This document shows, in pieces, positions 9,228 to 18,870 of a stretch of DNA of 50,966 nt (position 1 is the first letter of the stretch; every line of letters starts with the position of its first letter). This DNA is from Deinococcus sp. YIM 134068 (lineage in GTDB: Bacteria; Deinococcota; Deinococci; Deinococcales; Deinococcaceae): NCBI RefSeq assembly GCF_036543075.1, contig NZ_JAZHPF010000022.1, forward strand, positions 1-50,966, in the 5' to 3' direction. A program made the position numbers and the translations under genes. The notes beneath the pieces were generated by a model. It did no database searches. It saw only the letters and a list, made by a program, of their open reading frames with translations, and was not told the DNA's origin.

Positions 9228-10454
9228 ATGACTGACCTAAAAGACGCTCCGATGCAACAGAAGAATTACACGGGCTACAAGTCCTTCTCCTACCTGGAGG
9301 CGGGCACCGACTACAAGGTGTGGCCGCTCAGCCCGGAACTCAACCGGGTCCCCAGCCGCCGGGTGGAGGTCAGCGCCGAGCAGGAGGAGCGGGTGCGGCG
9401 TCTCTTCCGCGAACATCTGATGATCTCGCTGCACGACCACTGCTTCGTGGCTCCGCAGGACCTCTCGCAGTTCCTGGAGTTCCGCCGCTGGGGGCGCGAC
9501 TTCACCGGGTACGAGGGGCTGAGCGTCTCCGGGCTGGACGCCGTGTTCGACAACCTGATGAACGGCACCGCCATGATCACCTCACGCGGCGGCTGGAAGT
9601 GGGAGGACATCGTTTACGACCTCGGGATGCGCCTGTCCGACATCGCGCATCAGGACATGGTGATCCACTGCAAGACCACCGAGGACATCGTGAACGCCAA
9701 GAAAAACGGCCAGATCGCGTTCATCGTGTCCATCGAGGGCGCGGCGATGATCGAGAACGAACTCGACCGCCTCGACATCCTGTACGGTCTCGGCGTGCGC
9801 TGCCTGGGCATCGCCTACAGCGAGGGCAACGCGCTGGGAGCAGGCCTCAAGGAACCTCGCGACGGGGGGCTGACCGTGTTCGGGCGGCAGGCGGTCAGGC
9901 GCATGAACAAGCTCGGCATCGCCATCGACGTGAGCCACAGCGGGGACCAGACCTCACTCGACACCATCGAGGCGAGCGAGAAGCCCATCTTCATCACGCA
10001 CGCCGGGGCGCGCGCCCTGTGGAACTCCAACCGCCTGAAGCCCGACGACGTGATCCGGGCCTGTGCCGGGAAGGGTGGGGTGATCGGCATCGAGGCCGCG
10101 CCGCACACCACCCTCACCGAGCGGCACCCACGCCACAGCATCGAGTCCTTCATGGAGCACTTCGAGTACTGCGTGAACCTTGTCGGGATCGACCATGTGG
10201 CCTTCGGGCCGGACGTGCTGTTCGGCGATCACGTCGGGCTGCATCACGCGCTCAGCGAGGCGCTGTCCATCGGGGCCTCGCGCGGGCACCTCCAGTACGA
10301 GGAGGTCGAGTACGTGGACGGCATCGAGAATCCCGCCGAGGCCTTTCCCAACATCGTGCGTTGGCTGGTGAAACACGGCTACAGCGACGAGGACATCGCC
10401 AAGGCGACGGGCGGCAACGTGATGCGGGTGCTGAAGGAGGCGTGGTACCGGTGA
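9228..10454 (+). CDS. M19 (renal dipeptidase)-family dipeptidase-like protein
   Basis: 408 aa with CCAGGAG upstream of the ATG. M19 elements are visible: E170 in SIEGA, H237 in DVSHSG, H258 in ITHAGAR, the GGVIGIEAAP strand and VGIDHVAFGPD near the end. The N-terminal HxD zinc pair reads H69-D-H71 (LHDHCF), so the Asp is replaced by His. Family members hydrolyse dipeptides, including D-amino-acid-containing ones. No signal peptide is seen. It is the first of three overlapping hydrolase genes (4-bp overlap with the next). Confidence 0.87.
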   Translation: MTDLKDAPMQQKNYTGYKSFSYLEAGTDYKVWPLSPELNRVPSRRVEVSAEQEERVRRLFREHLMISLHDHCFVAPQDLSQFLEFRRWGRDFTGYEGLSVSGLDAVFDNLMNGTAMITSRGGWKWEDIVYDLGMRLSDIAHQDMVIHCKTTEDIVNAKKNGQIAFIVSIEGAAMIENELDRLDILYGLGVRCLGIAYSEGNALGAGLKEPRDGGLTVFGRQAVRRMNKLGIAIDVSHSGDQTSLDTIEASEKPIFITHAGARALWNSNRLKPDDVIRACAGKGGVIGIEAAPHTTLTERHPRHSIESFMEHFEYCVNLVGIDHVAFGPDVLFGDHVGLHHALSEALSIGASRGHLQYEEVEYVDGIENPAEAFPNIVRWLVKHGYSDEDIAKATGGNVMRVLKEAWYR

Positions 10455-11311
10455 GCCGGACCCTGGAGGTCAATGGCGTCCGGCTGGTCTACGACGATTC
10501 CGGGGACGACACGGGGCGCAAAACGACCATCGTCACGCTGCACGGCGGGCCGGGGATGGGGAGCCGCGTGAGTGACTGGGCCGCCTTCCAACCGCTCACC
10601 GACCACTACCGCCTGATTTCCTACGACCAGCGGGGGAGCGGGGAGTCGGAGGGGGCCGAGCCGTACTCGCACGCGCAGTTCGTGGCGGACCTGGAGGCGT
10701 TGCGGACGGGGCTGAATCTGGGCAGGATCGTCGTATTGGGCGGGAGTTACGGCGGCTTCATCGCGTTGGAGTACGCCCTGGCCCGCCCGGAGAACCTGCA
10801 CGCGGTCATCCTGCGCGACACGGCGGCGAGCAACCGCTTTCAGGGCACCAGCAAGGAGCGGGCGTTGAGCAGCGGCTTCCCGATGGACGGGGAGACGCTC
10901 GACCGCCTCTTCTCAGGTCAGATACAGGACAACGGCGACTTCCGTGCCAGCTTCGCCATGATCCAGCCGCTGTACACCGTGGAGCGTGATCCGGCGGCGG
11001 AGGCCGAACGCCTCGCCCGCATCCCCTTCCGGTACGAGACCCACAACTGGGCCTTCTCGCGCAACCAGCCGACCTACGATCTGGTGGACCGCCTGCCCGA
11101 GATCACGGTGCCCGTCCTGGTGACGGTGGGCCGCCACGACTGGATCACGCCGCTGGAGGCCAGCGAGGAACTGGCCGCCGGGCTGCCGGGGGGCGAACTG
11201 GTGGTGTTCGAGCGCAGCGGGCACTCGCCGCAGATCGAAGAACAAGCCCTCTATCTCCAGACCGTCCGCGAGTTCCTGGCCCGTCATCTGGCGGCGGTGG
11301 GCGCGGCGTGA
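10451..11311 (+). CDS. Proline iminopeptidase-like alpha/beta hydrolase (S33)
   Basis: 286 aa starting at GTG 10451, which overlaps the upstream stop (GTGA). The HGGPGMGS oxyanion-hole motif, GGSYGG nucleophile elbow (catalytic Ser), an Asp in VGRHDWITP and the His in SGHSPQIE form a complete triad. HGGPG and GGSxGG are typical of S33 prolyl or leucyl aminopeptidases that remove N-terminal residues from short peptides. It is the one hydrolase in the operon whose catalytic residues look wholly conventional. Confidence 0.9.
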   Translation: MSRTLEVNGVRLVYDDSGDDTGRKTTIVTLHGGPGMGSRVSDWAAFQPLTDHYRLISYDQRGSGESEGAEPYSHAQFVADLEALRTGLNLGRIVVLGGSYGGFIALEYALARPENLHAVILRDTAASNRFQGTSKERALSSGFPMDGETLDRLFSGQIQDNGDFRASFAMIQPLYTVERDPAAEAERLARIPFRYETHNWAFSRNQPTYDLVDRLPEITVPVLVTVGRHDWITPLEASEELAAGLPGGELVVFERSGHSPQIEEQALYLQTVREFLARHLAAVGAA

Positions 11312-12504
11312 GTGACCTCGGCCCCATCAGTCAGCAGGAGCGCGCGGCGCGGGCGCAAGCGGTCTTCGACCATCTGGATACGCCCCTGGACGCCCTGGTG
11401 CTGTTCGACGATCAGTTCATCTTCTACTACAGCGGCTTCGCCTTCTTCCCCACCGAGCGGCCCATCGCCCTGATCATCACGCGGGGCGGCGAGCGCGTCC
11501 TCTTCGTGCCCCGGCTGGAGCGCGAACATGCCGCTCAGACCGACGAGGCCGAGCGGGTGGTGGACTACCCGGAGTTTCCCGGCCAGCCCCACCCGATGAG
11601 GCACCTGTCCGACCTGCTGGCTGAACTGGGACTGGACCGGGCCAGGCTCGGCGTCGATCACGATGGCTACCCGCCCGTGATGGGCTACGACGGCCCGGCA
11701 TTGAGTGAGCAGCTTGGAGGGGCCAGAGTTCGACGGGTCACCCGCGCCCTGGACCACCAGATGGCGCTCAAGTCTCCGGCGGAAGTGGCGCTCATCCGGG
11801 AAAGCGCCCACTGGGGAGCGCACGCCCACCATCTGCTGCAAACCTATACCCGAGTTGGCGAGAACGAGACGGAGGTCGAAGCCCGCGCCACCAAAGAGGC
11901 CACCGCCAGCATGATCGCCGCGCTGGGCGAGGGGTACCGGGGCCAGAACCGCTGGCTGAGCGGCGCGGTAGCCCTCTACCGGGGGCAGATCGGCGTTCAC
12001 AGCGCCCTGCCGCACGCCATGACCACCGGAGCCACCTTTGGTCACGGCGATACGCTCGTCACCGGGGCTGGGGCCGCCGTCTGGGGCTACCTCAGCGAGC
12101 TGGAGCGCACCATGTTCGTGGGGGAGGCGAGCGCGCGGCAGCGGCTCTTCTTCGGGCACATGCTCAACCTGCAAGACATCGCCTTCGAGGCGCTGCGGCC
12201 CGGACGCACCTGCGCCGAGGTGGACCGGGCCGTGCGGGCCTACTACGAGCGCGAGGGGCTGTGGGACCACTGGCGGCACCACGTCGGCCACAGCCTGGGG
12301 CAACGCATCCACGAGAGTCCCTTTCTGGACCTCGGCGACGACCGCCCCCTGGAACCTGGCATGGTGCTGAGCGTGGAACCGGGCCTGTACGTGCCGGGGC
12401 TGGGCGGCTTCCGGCACTCGGACACCATCCTGATCACGGCGAACGGCATGGAGCTGCTGACCGATTACCCCCGCGATCTGGAGAGCCTGACCTTGCCGGC
12501 CTGA
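11308..12504 (+). CDS. M24 (pita-bread) Xaa-Pro peptidase/creatinase-like hydrolase lacking several metal ligands
   Basis: 398 aa from GTG 11308 (4-bp overlap with the upstream gene). An N-terminal creatinase-type domain (residues about 1-155) precedes a pita-bread domain. The five M24 metal ligands align as Gly253 (Asp expected), Glu264 (Asp), His328 (kept, GHSLG), Glu357 (kept, VEPGLY) and Ser371 (Glu). Loss of ligands is known in metal-independent creatinase-type members, so this may hydrolyse a non-peptide amide or guanidino compound rather than Xaa-Pro bonds. Substrate unknown. Confidence 0.86.
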   Translation: MSDLGPISQQERAARAQAVFDHLDTPLDALVLFDDQFIFYYSGFAFFPTERPIALIITRGGERVLFVPRLEREHAAQTDEAERVVDYPEFPGQPHPMRHLSDLLAELGLDRARLGVDHDGYPPVMGYDGPALSEQLGGARVRRVTRALDHQMALKSPAEVALIRESAHWGAHAHHLLQTYTRVGENETEVEARATKEATASMIAALGEGYRGQNRWLSGAVALYRGQIGVHSALPHAMTTGATFGHGDTLVTGAGAAVWGYLSELERTMFVGEASARQRLFFGHMLNLQDIAFEALRPGRTCAEVDRAVRAYYEREGLWDHWRHHVGHSLGQRIHESPFLDLGDDRPLEPGMVLSVEPGLYVPGLGGFRHSDTILITANGMELLTDYPRDLESLTLPA

Positions 12505-12675
12505 CCGGGGAGACGACCAGCCCGACACTCGTGGAGAGGTTCTGGACCTCACGAGGAGTCCGGGACCGGGTGCGGAAAAGGGTAATGTTTCCTGGAGGCC
12601 CCTGCCCGCAGTCGGACTTCACCGCCAGCGTCGCTCCTGTCAACCGAGGTCCCCGTCCTGCCCTGCGGAGGTTTC

Positions 12676-12954
12676 ATGGAGAGGCTCAACGTTCACGACG
12701 ACCACCGCCGCTTCCGGGCCCTGCCCGCCACGGTCGGGCACCTCCACTTCCCGGCGGGCACGGTCCTGCCGGAGACCTGGCACGCGCAGGACGAGGTGTC
12801 CTTTATCCACAGCGGCTCCCTGCGCGCGGTCAGCGGCGACGAGGAGTTCCTGATCCGGGCCGGGGACGTGACCTTCATCCCCGCCGGGGAACGGCACCGC
12901 GCCGTCGTGCTGGAGGACGTGACGCTGAGCTACGTGCTGCTGGAGAGGGAATGA
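12676..12954 (+). CDS. Small cupin-domain protein
   Basis: 92 aa single-cupin protein with GCGGAGG upstream. Cupin motif 1 is loosely present as HAQDEVSFIHSG and motif 2 as GDVTFIPAGERH, so at least two histidines and an acidic residue could bind a metal. The function might be ligand sensing, isomerisation or a regulatory accessory role; sequence alone does not decide. A 171-bp gap precedes it and the stop overlaps the next permease start (ATGA), tying it to the second transporter. Confidence 0.82.
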   Translation: MERLNVHDDHRRFRALPATVGHLHFPAGTVLPETWHAQDEVSFIHSGSLRAVSGDEEFLIRAGDVTFIPAGERHRAVVLEDVTLSYVLLERE

Positions 12955-13904
12955 GTGTCGGTTGGCTGGCCCGCCGGGTGGCGCTGGCTCTCCTTGCGGC
13001 GTTCGGGGTCAGCGTGCTCGTCTTCGCGCTCCTGCGGCTGGTGCCGGGCGACGTGGTGACGAACCTGATCGGCCTGGAGGGGAACGTCAGCCCGGAGGGG
13101 CAGGCGGAGATGCGGCGGCTGTTCGGGCTGGATCAGCCGATCTCCGGGCAGTTCGCCACCTGGTTCGGTAGCCTGCTGCGGGGCGACCTCGGGGTCAGCC
13201 TCCGCACCGAGCGTCCGGTGTTCACCGACCTGCTGCTGCGCTTCCCGGTGACGCTGGAACTCACCCTGCTGGCGCTCCTGATCGCCCTCTTGATCGGGGT
13301 GCCGCTCGGCGTGACGGCGGCGCTGCACCGGGGCAAGCTCGCCGACGTGCTGTCGAGCGGTTTCGTGCTCGTCGGCCTCGCCGCGCCGGAGTTCTGGGTG
13401 GCCCTGCTGCTGATCCTGCTGCTCAGCCTGAAGTGGCCGCTCTTTCCCCCCAACGGCTTCGTGCCGTTTCAGGAGTCCCCCTGGGAGAACCTGCGCTCGG
13501 TGTTCCTGCCGTCGCTGGCGCTGAGTCTGGGGCTGGCCGCCGCCGTCACGCGGATCGTGCGCGCGAGCCTGCTGGAGGTCCTGACGCAGGATTACGTCCG
13601 CACCGCCCGCGCCAAGGGACTCGCGGAGCGCCGGGTGGTGTACCGCCACGCGATGCGCAACGCCCTGATCCCCGTCGTCACGGTGGTCGGCCTCCAGGCG
13701 GGCAGCCTGCTGGGCGGAGCGGTGATCATCGAGCAGATCTTCGGGCTGCCGGGCGTGGGGCGGTACGCGCTGGAGGGCATCAACCTGCGCGACTACCCGG
13801 TGGTGCAGGGTGCCGTGCTCTTCATCGCGGTGAGCTACGTGCTCGTCAACGTGGTCGTGGACGTGCTGTACGGGCTGATCGACCGGCGGGTGGTGTACGG
13901 GTGA
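12951..13904 (+). CDS. DppB/OppB-type ABC transporter permease, copy 2
   Basis: 317 aa membrane protein beginning MSVGWLARRVALALL, with the start overlapping the cupin stop. It has the OppB layout: N-terminal helix, periplasmic region with FGLDQPI, then core helices with the EAA loop ARAKGLAERRVVYRHAMRNA. It is clearly paralogous to the gene at 4337 but diverged, so this is a second transporter and not a recent duplication. Confidence 0.94.
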   Translation: MSVGWLARRVALALLAAFGVSVLVFALLRLVPGDVVTNLIGLEGNVSPEGQAEMRRLFGLDQPISGQFATWFGSLLRGDLGVSLRTERPVFTDLLLRFPVTLELTLLALLIALLIGVPLGVTAALHRGKLADVLSSGFVLVGLAAPEFWVALLLILLLSLKWPLFPPNGFVPFQESPWENLRSVFLPSLALSLGLAAAVTRIVRASLLEVLTQDYVRTARAKGLAERRVVYRHAMRNALIPVVTVVGLQAGSLLGGAVIIEQIFGLPGVGRYALEGINLRDYPVVQGAVLFIAVSYVLVNVVVDVLYGLIDRRVVYG

Positions 13905-14770
13905 CGGCCCTGCCGGTCGTCCCCACCGTTCAATCGCCCGTGCGCCGGGCGGCCCGCCTGTTCTTCCGCTCGCCCGGCGGGGTGATCGGCCTCGCGCTGA
14001 CGGTGCTGATCGTGCTGTGCGCGCTGCTGGCCCCCCTCCTCGCGCCCTACGACCCGGTGGCCTACCTGCCCGCCGACCGGATGCAGGGTCCCAGCCTGCG
14101 CCACCCCCTGGGCACCGACCTGTACGGGCGGGACCTGCTCTCGCGGGTGATCTACGGCAGCCGCATCAGCCTGTCGGTGAGTGCCCTCAGCGTGGGCCTG
14201 GCCCTGCTGGTGGGGGGGCTGTTCGGGGCGCTGACCGGGTATTACCGGGGCTGGGTGGACACGGTGGTCATGCGGGTGACGGACGTGTTCCTGGCCTTTC
14301 CCGCCGTGCTGCTCGCCATCGCCCTGCTCGCCTTTCTGGGCGGCGGCTTCTGGAACCTGACGCTGGCCATCGCGGTGGCCTTCACCGCCCCCTTCGCCCG
14401 GGTGGTGCGCGCCGCCGTCCTGCGAACCCGCCACGCCATGTTCGTGGAGGCGAGCGGTGCCCTGGGCGCGACCGACTCGCGGCTGCTGTGGCGGCACGTG
14501 TTGCCCAACGCGGTGGGTCCCATCCTGGTCGAGATCACCCTGCGCCTCGCCTACGCCATCCTCGCCGAGGCGGCCCTGAGCTTTCTCGGCCTGGGCACGC
14601 AGCCGCCCGCCCCCGCCTGGGGTCAGATGATCGCGGACGGGCGGCCCTTTCTGGAAACGAATCCCTGGATCTCCATCGCCCCCGGCCTGGCGATCATGTT
14701 CACCGTGCTGGGCTTCAACCTCTTCGGCGACGCCCTGCGCGACGCCCTCGACCCCCGGCTGGGTCGCTGA
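13901..14770 (+). CDS. DppC/OppC-type ABC transporter permease, copy 2
   Basis: 289 aa from GTG 13901 (GTGA overlap with the upstream stop). HPLGTDLYGRDLLSRVIYGS and the EAA loop EASGALGATDSRLLWRHVLP are diagnostic for OppC. It ends LFGDALRDALDPRLGR. It pairs with the permease immediately upstream and is followed by its likely binding protein. Confidence 0.94.
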   Translation: MTALPVVPTVQSPVRRAARLFFRSPGGVIGLALTVLIVLCALLAPLLAPYDPVAYLPADRMQGPSLRHPLGTDLYGRDLLSRVIYGSRISLSVSALSVGLALLVGGLFGALTGYYRGWVDTVVMRVTDVFLAFPAVLLAIALLAFLGGGFWNLTLAIAVAFTAPFARVVRAAVLRTRHAMFVEASGALGATDSRLLWRHVLPNAVGPILVEITLRLAYAILAEAALSFLGLGTQPPAPAWGQMIADGRPFLETNPWISIAPGLAIMFTVLGFNLFGDALRDALDPRLGR

Positions 14771-14820
14771 CCCCGACTCTCCCCCATCTTCGCGCTCCCC
14801 AGGGGCACCCAGGAGGCACC

Positions 14821-16341
14821 ATGAACCAGCGTCACGTCCTGAAGGCTTCGCTCCTCGCCCTCGGCCTGTCCTCCGGGGCCGCCGCGCAGACCTCCGGCGG
14901 CGTCCTGCGGGCCGGGATGCAGGCCGACCCGGTGGGCCTCGACCCCCACGTCACCGAGGCGACCTCCACCCGCAACCAGCTTGAGAACGTGTACGACACC
15001 CTGGTGGCCTTTGACGGCAGCGGGCGGATCGTGCCCTCCCTGGCGACCCGCTGGACGGCGAGCGCGAATGGGCTGACCTGGACATTCACGCTGCGGGGCG
15101 GGGTGCGCTTTCACAATGGCCGCGCACTGGAGGCGGGCGACGTGGTGTACTCCATCAACCGCCTCAAGAACCCGGCCACCAGGTCCCCGCGCAGCGGCGA
15201 CTTTGAACTCGTCAGGTCGGTGACCGCGCCGAACAAGACGACGGTGGTGATCACGCTCAGCAGGCCCTTCTCCCCGCTGCTCAGCAAGCTCGCCTTCAGC
15301 CTGAACGTCATCGTGCCCAGGGAGGCGGCGGCCACGCTGAACACCCGGCCCGTGGGGACGGGACCCTTCACCTTCGTGGAGTACGTGCCGCAGACGCGCA
15401 TGGTGCTGCGGAAGAACCCGAACTTCTGGGGGCGGGACGCGAGGGGCACCCGGCTCCCGTACCTCGACGGCATCACGTACACCTACCTTCCCGACCCCAC
15501 GGCGCGGGTGACGGCGCTGCGGACGAACACCGTGGACTGGATCGAGTACGTGCCCGCGACCGACATCAAGACGCTCCAGGCCAACCCGCAGGTGCGCGTG
15601 CTGGGCGGGCCGAGCGCGAACTACCGGGCGCTGTTTTTCAACGTGGCGCAAAAACCGCTCGACGACGCGCGGGTGCGCCGGGCCATCGCCTACGCCATCA
15701 ACACCCAGGAGATCGTGGACGTGGCCCTGCTGGGCACGGGGGGCCTGCCCGCGCGCGGCACCACCCTGCCGAACGGCAACTACTACGCCGTGCCCGACCC
15801 CAACTACGGCAAGCCCAACCTGGAGCGGGCGCGGGCGCTCCTGCGGGAGGCGGGCTACGGAGGCGGCTTCACGCTCGACCTCAAGGTCACCTCGACCTAC
15901 GACTTCCTGCGTACGCCCGCCGAGATCATCCAGGCGCAACTCGCGCCCCTGGGGATCAGGGTGAACATCACGGCGCTGGAGTGGAGCGTGTACCTGCCGG
16001 ACATCCTCAAGAAGAACTACACGGCGACCATCCTGGGCGAGAGCGGGCAGGGCGACCCGGACGACTACCTCTACACCCCCTTTGCGTCCGACAGCGGCGG
16101 GAACCTCACGAACTTCAAGGACGCGGGACTCGACCGGCTGCTCGATCAGGGTCGGCAGACCAGTGGTGCGGCGGCCAGAAAAGCCATCTACGCGCAGGTG
16201 CAGCGTCGGCTGGTGGACCTCAGCCCGATGGTCTTCCTGTATTCCAGCACGCAGTACGAGGCGGCGACCCGGCGGGTGCAGGGCTACCAGCATTACCCGA
16301 ACACCAGTTACCTGGGCTTCCGGACCACCTGGCTCCGGTAA
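14821..16341 (+). CDS. Oligopeptide/dipeptide ABC transporter substrate-binding protein (SBP family 5), copy 3
   Basis: 506 aa with a signal peptide (MNQRHVLKASLLALGLSSG, cleavage near AAAQT). It begins at the ATG at 14821, with AGGAGG 4 nt upstream. Family 5 motifs include VRFHNGRALEAGDVVYSINR and PVGTGPFTF. It is the last intact gene of the operon, 50 bp after permease copy 2, its probable partner. Confidence 0.93.
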   Translation: MNQRHVLKASLLALGLSSGAAAQTSGGVLRAGMQADPVGLDPHVTEATSTRNQLENVYDTLVAFDGSGRIVPSLATRWTASANGLTWTFTLRGGVRFHNGRALEAGDVVYSINRLKNPATRSPRSGDFELVRSVTAPNKTTVVITLSRPFSPLLSKLAFSLNVIVPREAAATLNTRPVGTGPFTFVEYVPQTRMVLRKNPNFWGRDARGTRLPYLDGITYTYLPDPTARVTALRTNTVDWIEYVPATDIKTLQANPQVRVLGGPSANYRALFFNVAQKPLDDARVRRAIAYAINTQEIVDVALLGTGGLPARGTTLPNGNYYAVPDPNYGKPNLERARALLREAGYGGGFTLDLKVTSTYDFLRTPAEIIQAQLAPLGIRVNITALEWSVYLPDILKKNYTATILGESGQGDPDDYLYTPFASDSGGNLTNFKDAGLDRLLDQGRQTSGAAARKAIYAQVQRRLVDLSPMVFLYSSTQYEAATRRVQGYQHYPNTSYLGFRTTWLR

Positions 16342-16347
16342 AGCCCG

Positions 16348-16366
16348 CCCCCGGGTAACTCGGGGG
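16348..16366 (+). terminator. Weak GC hairpin after the transport operon
   Basis: CCCCCG-7 nt-CGGGGG lies 7 bp past the SBP stop. No T-tract follows, so efficient intrinsic termination is uncertain. Confidence 0.35.
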
Positions 16367-16394
16367 AAGTCACCTGCTGCCCCTCCCCCTGGTG

Positions 16395-16720
16395 AGGCTT
16401 CCACCCTCCACCAGGCCTCCTGTACCACAGCGAGCGGGGGAGCCAGGACGCCAGCCGGGGAGTTCAAGAACAACTGGCCCGCCGGCGGGCCAGGGGCAGC
16501 CTGAGCCGCAAGGGGGAGTGTTGGGACAACGCGGTCGTGGAGAGCTGTTTCAGCTTCCTCAACAGGGAGCTGTTCGAGGACCTCATCGTTGAGAACCGGG
16601 CTGCTGCACGGCGGGCAGTCTTCGAGTCCACCCTCGGTCTTCTCCCACCGCCAGCGACGCCATGCCACGCTCGGGGACTTGACGCCCCTGGCGTTCGAGC
16701 GCCAAGCTACAGCCGCTTAA
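16395..16720 (+). pseudogene. IS3-family OrfB transposase remnant, truncated and frameshifted
   Basis: One frame reads LLYHSERGSQDASRG, then SLSRKGECWDNAVVESCFS and NRELFEDLIVENRAAARRAV. This is the C-terminal half of an IS3 integrase core (the HSDRGSQY and SRKGxCWDNAxxES signatures). Near 16640 the reading shifts frame and continues as SHRQRRHATLGDLTPLAFER to a TAA at 16718-16720, the usual IS3 C-terminus. The N-terminal two-thirds, including the first catalytic Asp region, and OrfA are gone. It is a dead insertion-sequence relic marking the right edge of the catabolic block. Confidence 0.85.
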
Positions 16721-16753
16721 CTTCACCGACGCACAAGCCGGACAGGCCCAGGA

Positions 16754-16759
16754 TAGCCT
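16754..16759 (+). promoter_or_regulatory. -10 box of a probable leaderless transcript
   Basis: TAGCCT ends 6 nt before the GTG at 16766. No Shine-Dalgarno is seen there. Confidence 0.45.
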
Positions 16760-16765
16760 GGAAGT

Positions 16766-17476
16766 GTGTCCGACCTCCTCCCTCCAGCCTGGCTCAAAGA
16801 GGCCAGGAGACAGGTTCAGTCTGCCCTGCCTGACCTCTGGCCCGAGTTTGATCCGGGGCGCATTCCCCTCCTCTTCTTTGGCGGCGGGGTGACTCATCTG
16901 AGCGGGGCTATGCCACAGGAACCGGGCTGGGAACCCGCAGAGGGAGGTTGGGTATGGCCGGGACGCCACCCTGCCCTCACGGCAGGCACCGCACTTGACG
17001 AGGTGTTGCGCGCTCGCCTGGGCACGTCGCCTCTCCCCTTCCCCACTCCGGCGCTCATGGAGGCGGAGGCGGCACAGCTCGCCACCTGTGAGACAAAGAC
17101 GCGGTTGGTGACGCGGCTGGACGCCTTTCGAGGACTGCCGGGAACGCGCCTATCCCTCAAAAGTCAGGTCCCCTTGCAGGTCGTGGGCTTCGACCCCCTC
17201 AATCTTCACGTCCTCCCCGACGGTTCTTACCTGCACGCCCGTTACCTGCGTCTTTCCGGGCCAGCAGTCGAATTGGAAGTTCTGGGAGGGCAGGCACTTG
17301 CCCACGGTCCGGGACCGCTCACAGTCACCGACCTGGAAGTGGCCGGACTGCCCGCCGACCTCACTCCTACTCTCGAAGCCGGGAGATGGTGCTTGAAGGG
17401 CGAGGTTCTGAGCGTTCAAGTTTCGCAGAGCTGCGTGACCAGGGACGGCGCGGGCGGGTGGCACCTGCACTTCTGA
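16766..17476 (+). CDS. Conserved-looking hypothetical protein
   Basis: 236 aa starting at GTG 16766. I do not recognise a family. It is soluble, without signal peptide or membrane segments, and rich in Leu, Pro and Gly. A C-terminal region with alternating beta-like stretches (LEVLGGQALAHGPGPLTVTD) resembles a lipid-binding or OB-like fold only vaguely. Codon use matches the neighbours and there is no competing long ORF with better features. It lies between the IS3 relic and efp, reading toward efp. Confidence 0.65.
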   Translation: MSDLLPPAWLKEARRQVQSALPDLWPEFDPGRIPLLFFGGGVTHLSGAMPQEPGWEPAEGGWVWPGRHPALTAGTALDEVLRARLGTSPLPFPTPALMEAEAAQLATCETKTRLVTRLDAFRGLPGTRLSLKSQVPLQVVGFDPLNLHVLPDGSYLHARYLRLSGPAVELEVLGGQALAHGPGPLTVTDLEVAGLPADLTPTLEAGRWCLKGEVLSVQVSQSCVTRDGAGGWHLHF

Positions 17477-17495
17477 GCACTCCCGGCCCATCTGC

Positions 17496-17501
17496 TAGAA
17501 T
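17496..17501 (+). promoter_or_regulatory. Probable efp promoter -10
   Basis: TAGAAT lies 89 nt upstream of the efp start and just after the stop of the preceding gene. A convincing -35 was not found. Confidence 0.45.
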
Positions 17502-17516
17502 CTGCCCCGTTGCCGA

Positions 17517-18148
<632 letters not shown>

Positions 18149-18160
18149 ATGAACCCCCGG

Positions 18161-18201
18161 AACGCCGCCCTTCCCCCTACCGGGAGGCGGCGTTTCCCTT
18201 T
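18161..18201 (+). terminator. Intrinsic terminator after efp
   Basis: AACGCCGCC and GGCGGCGTT form a 9-bp stem (18161-18169 with 18186-18194), with further CCC/GGG pairing in the loop. It is followed by TCCCTTT and lies 12 bp after the efp stop. Confidence 0.75.
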
Positions 18202-18327
18202 GCCATTAGACTCGGTGCATCTATGACGAGCGTTCGACTTCCAACAGGCTCCACACCTGGAGCCCGCGTCATGATAGGCAACGAGTTCTTGCCGGACTCA
18301 CCACCCGAACCGACCACAGGAGGGCCT

Positions 18328-18870
<543 letters not shown>

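Noticed and set aside
18223..18327. N-terminally extended accB starting at ATG 18223, with TAGACT 10 nt upstream.
   Set aside because: The extra 35 residues do not resemble any BCCP N-terminus, while the ATG at 18328 has a strong AGGAGG and gives the standard [10 protein letters not shown] start.
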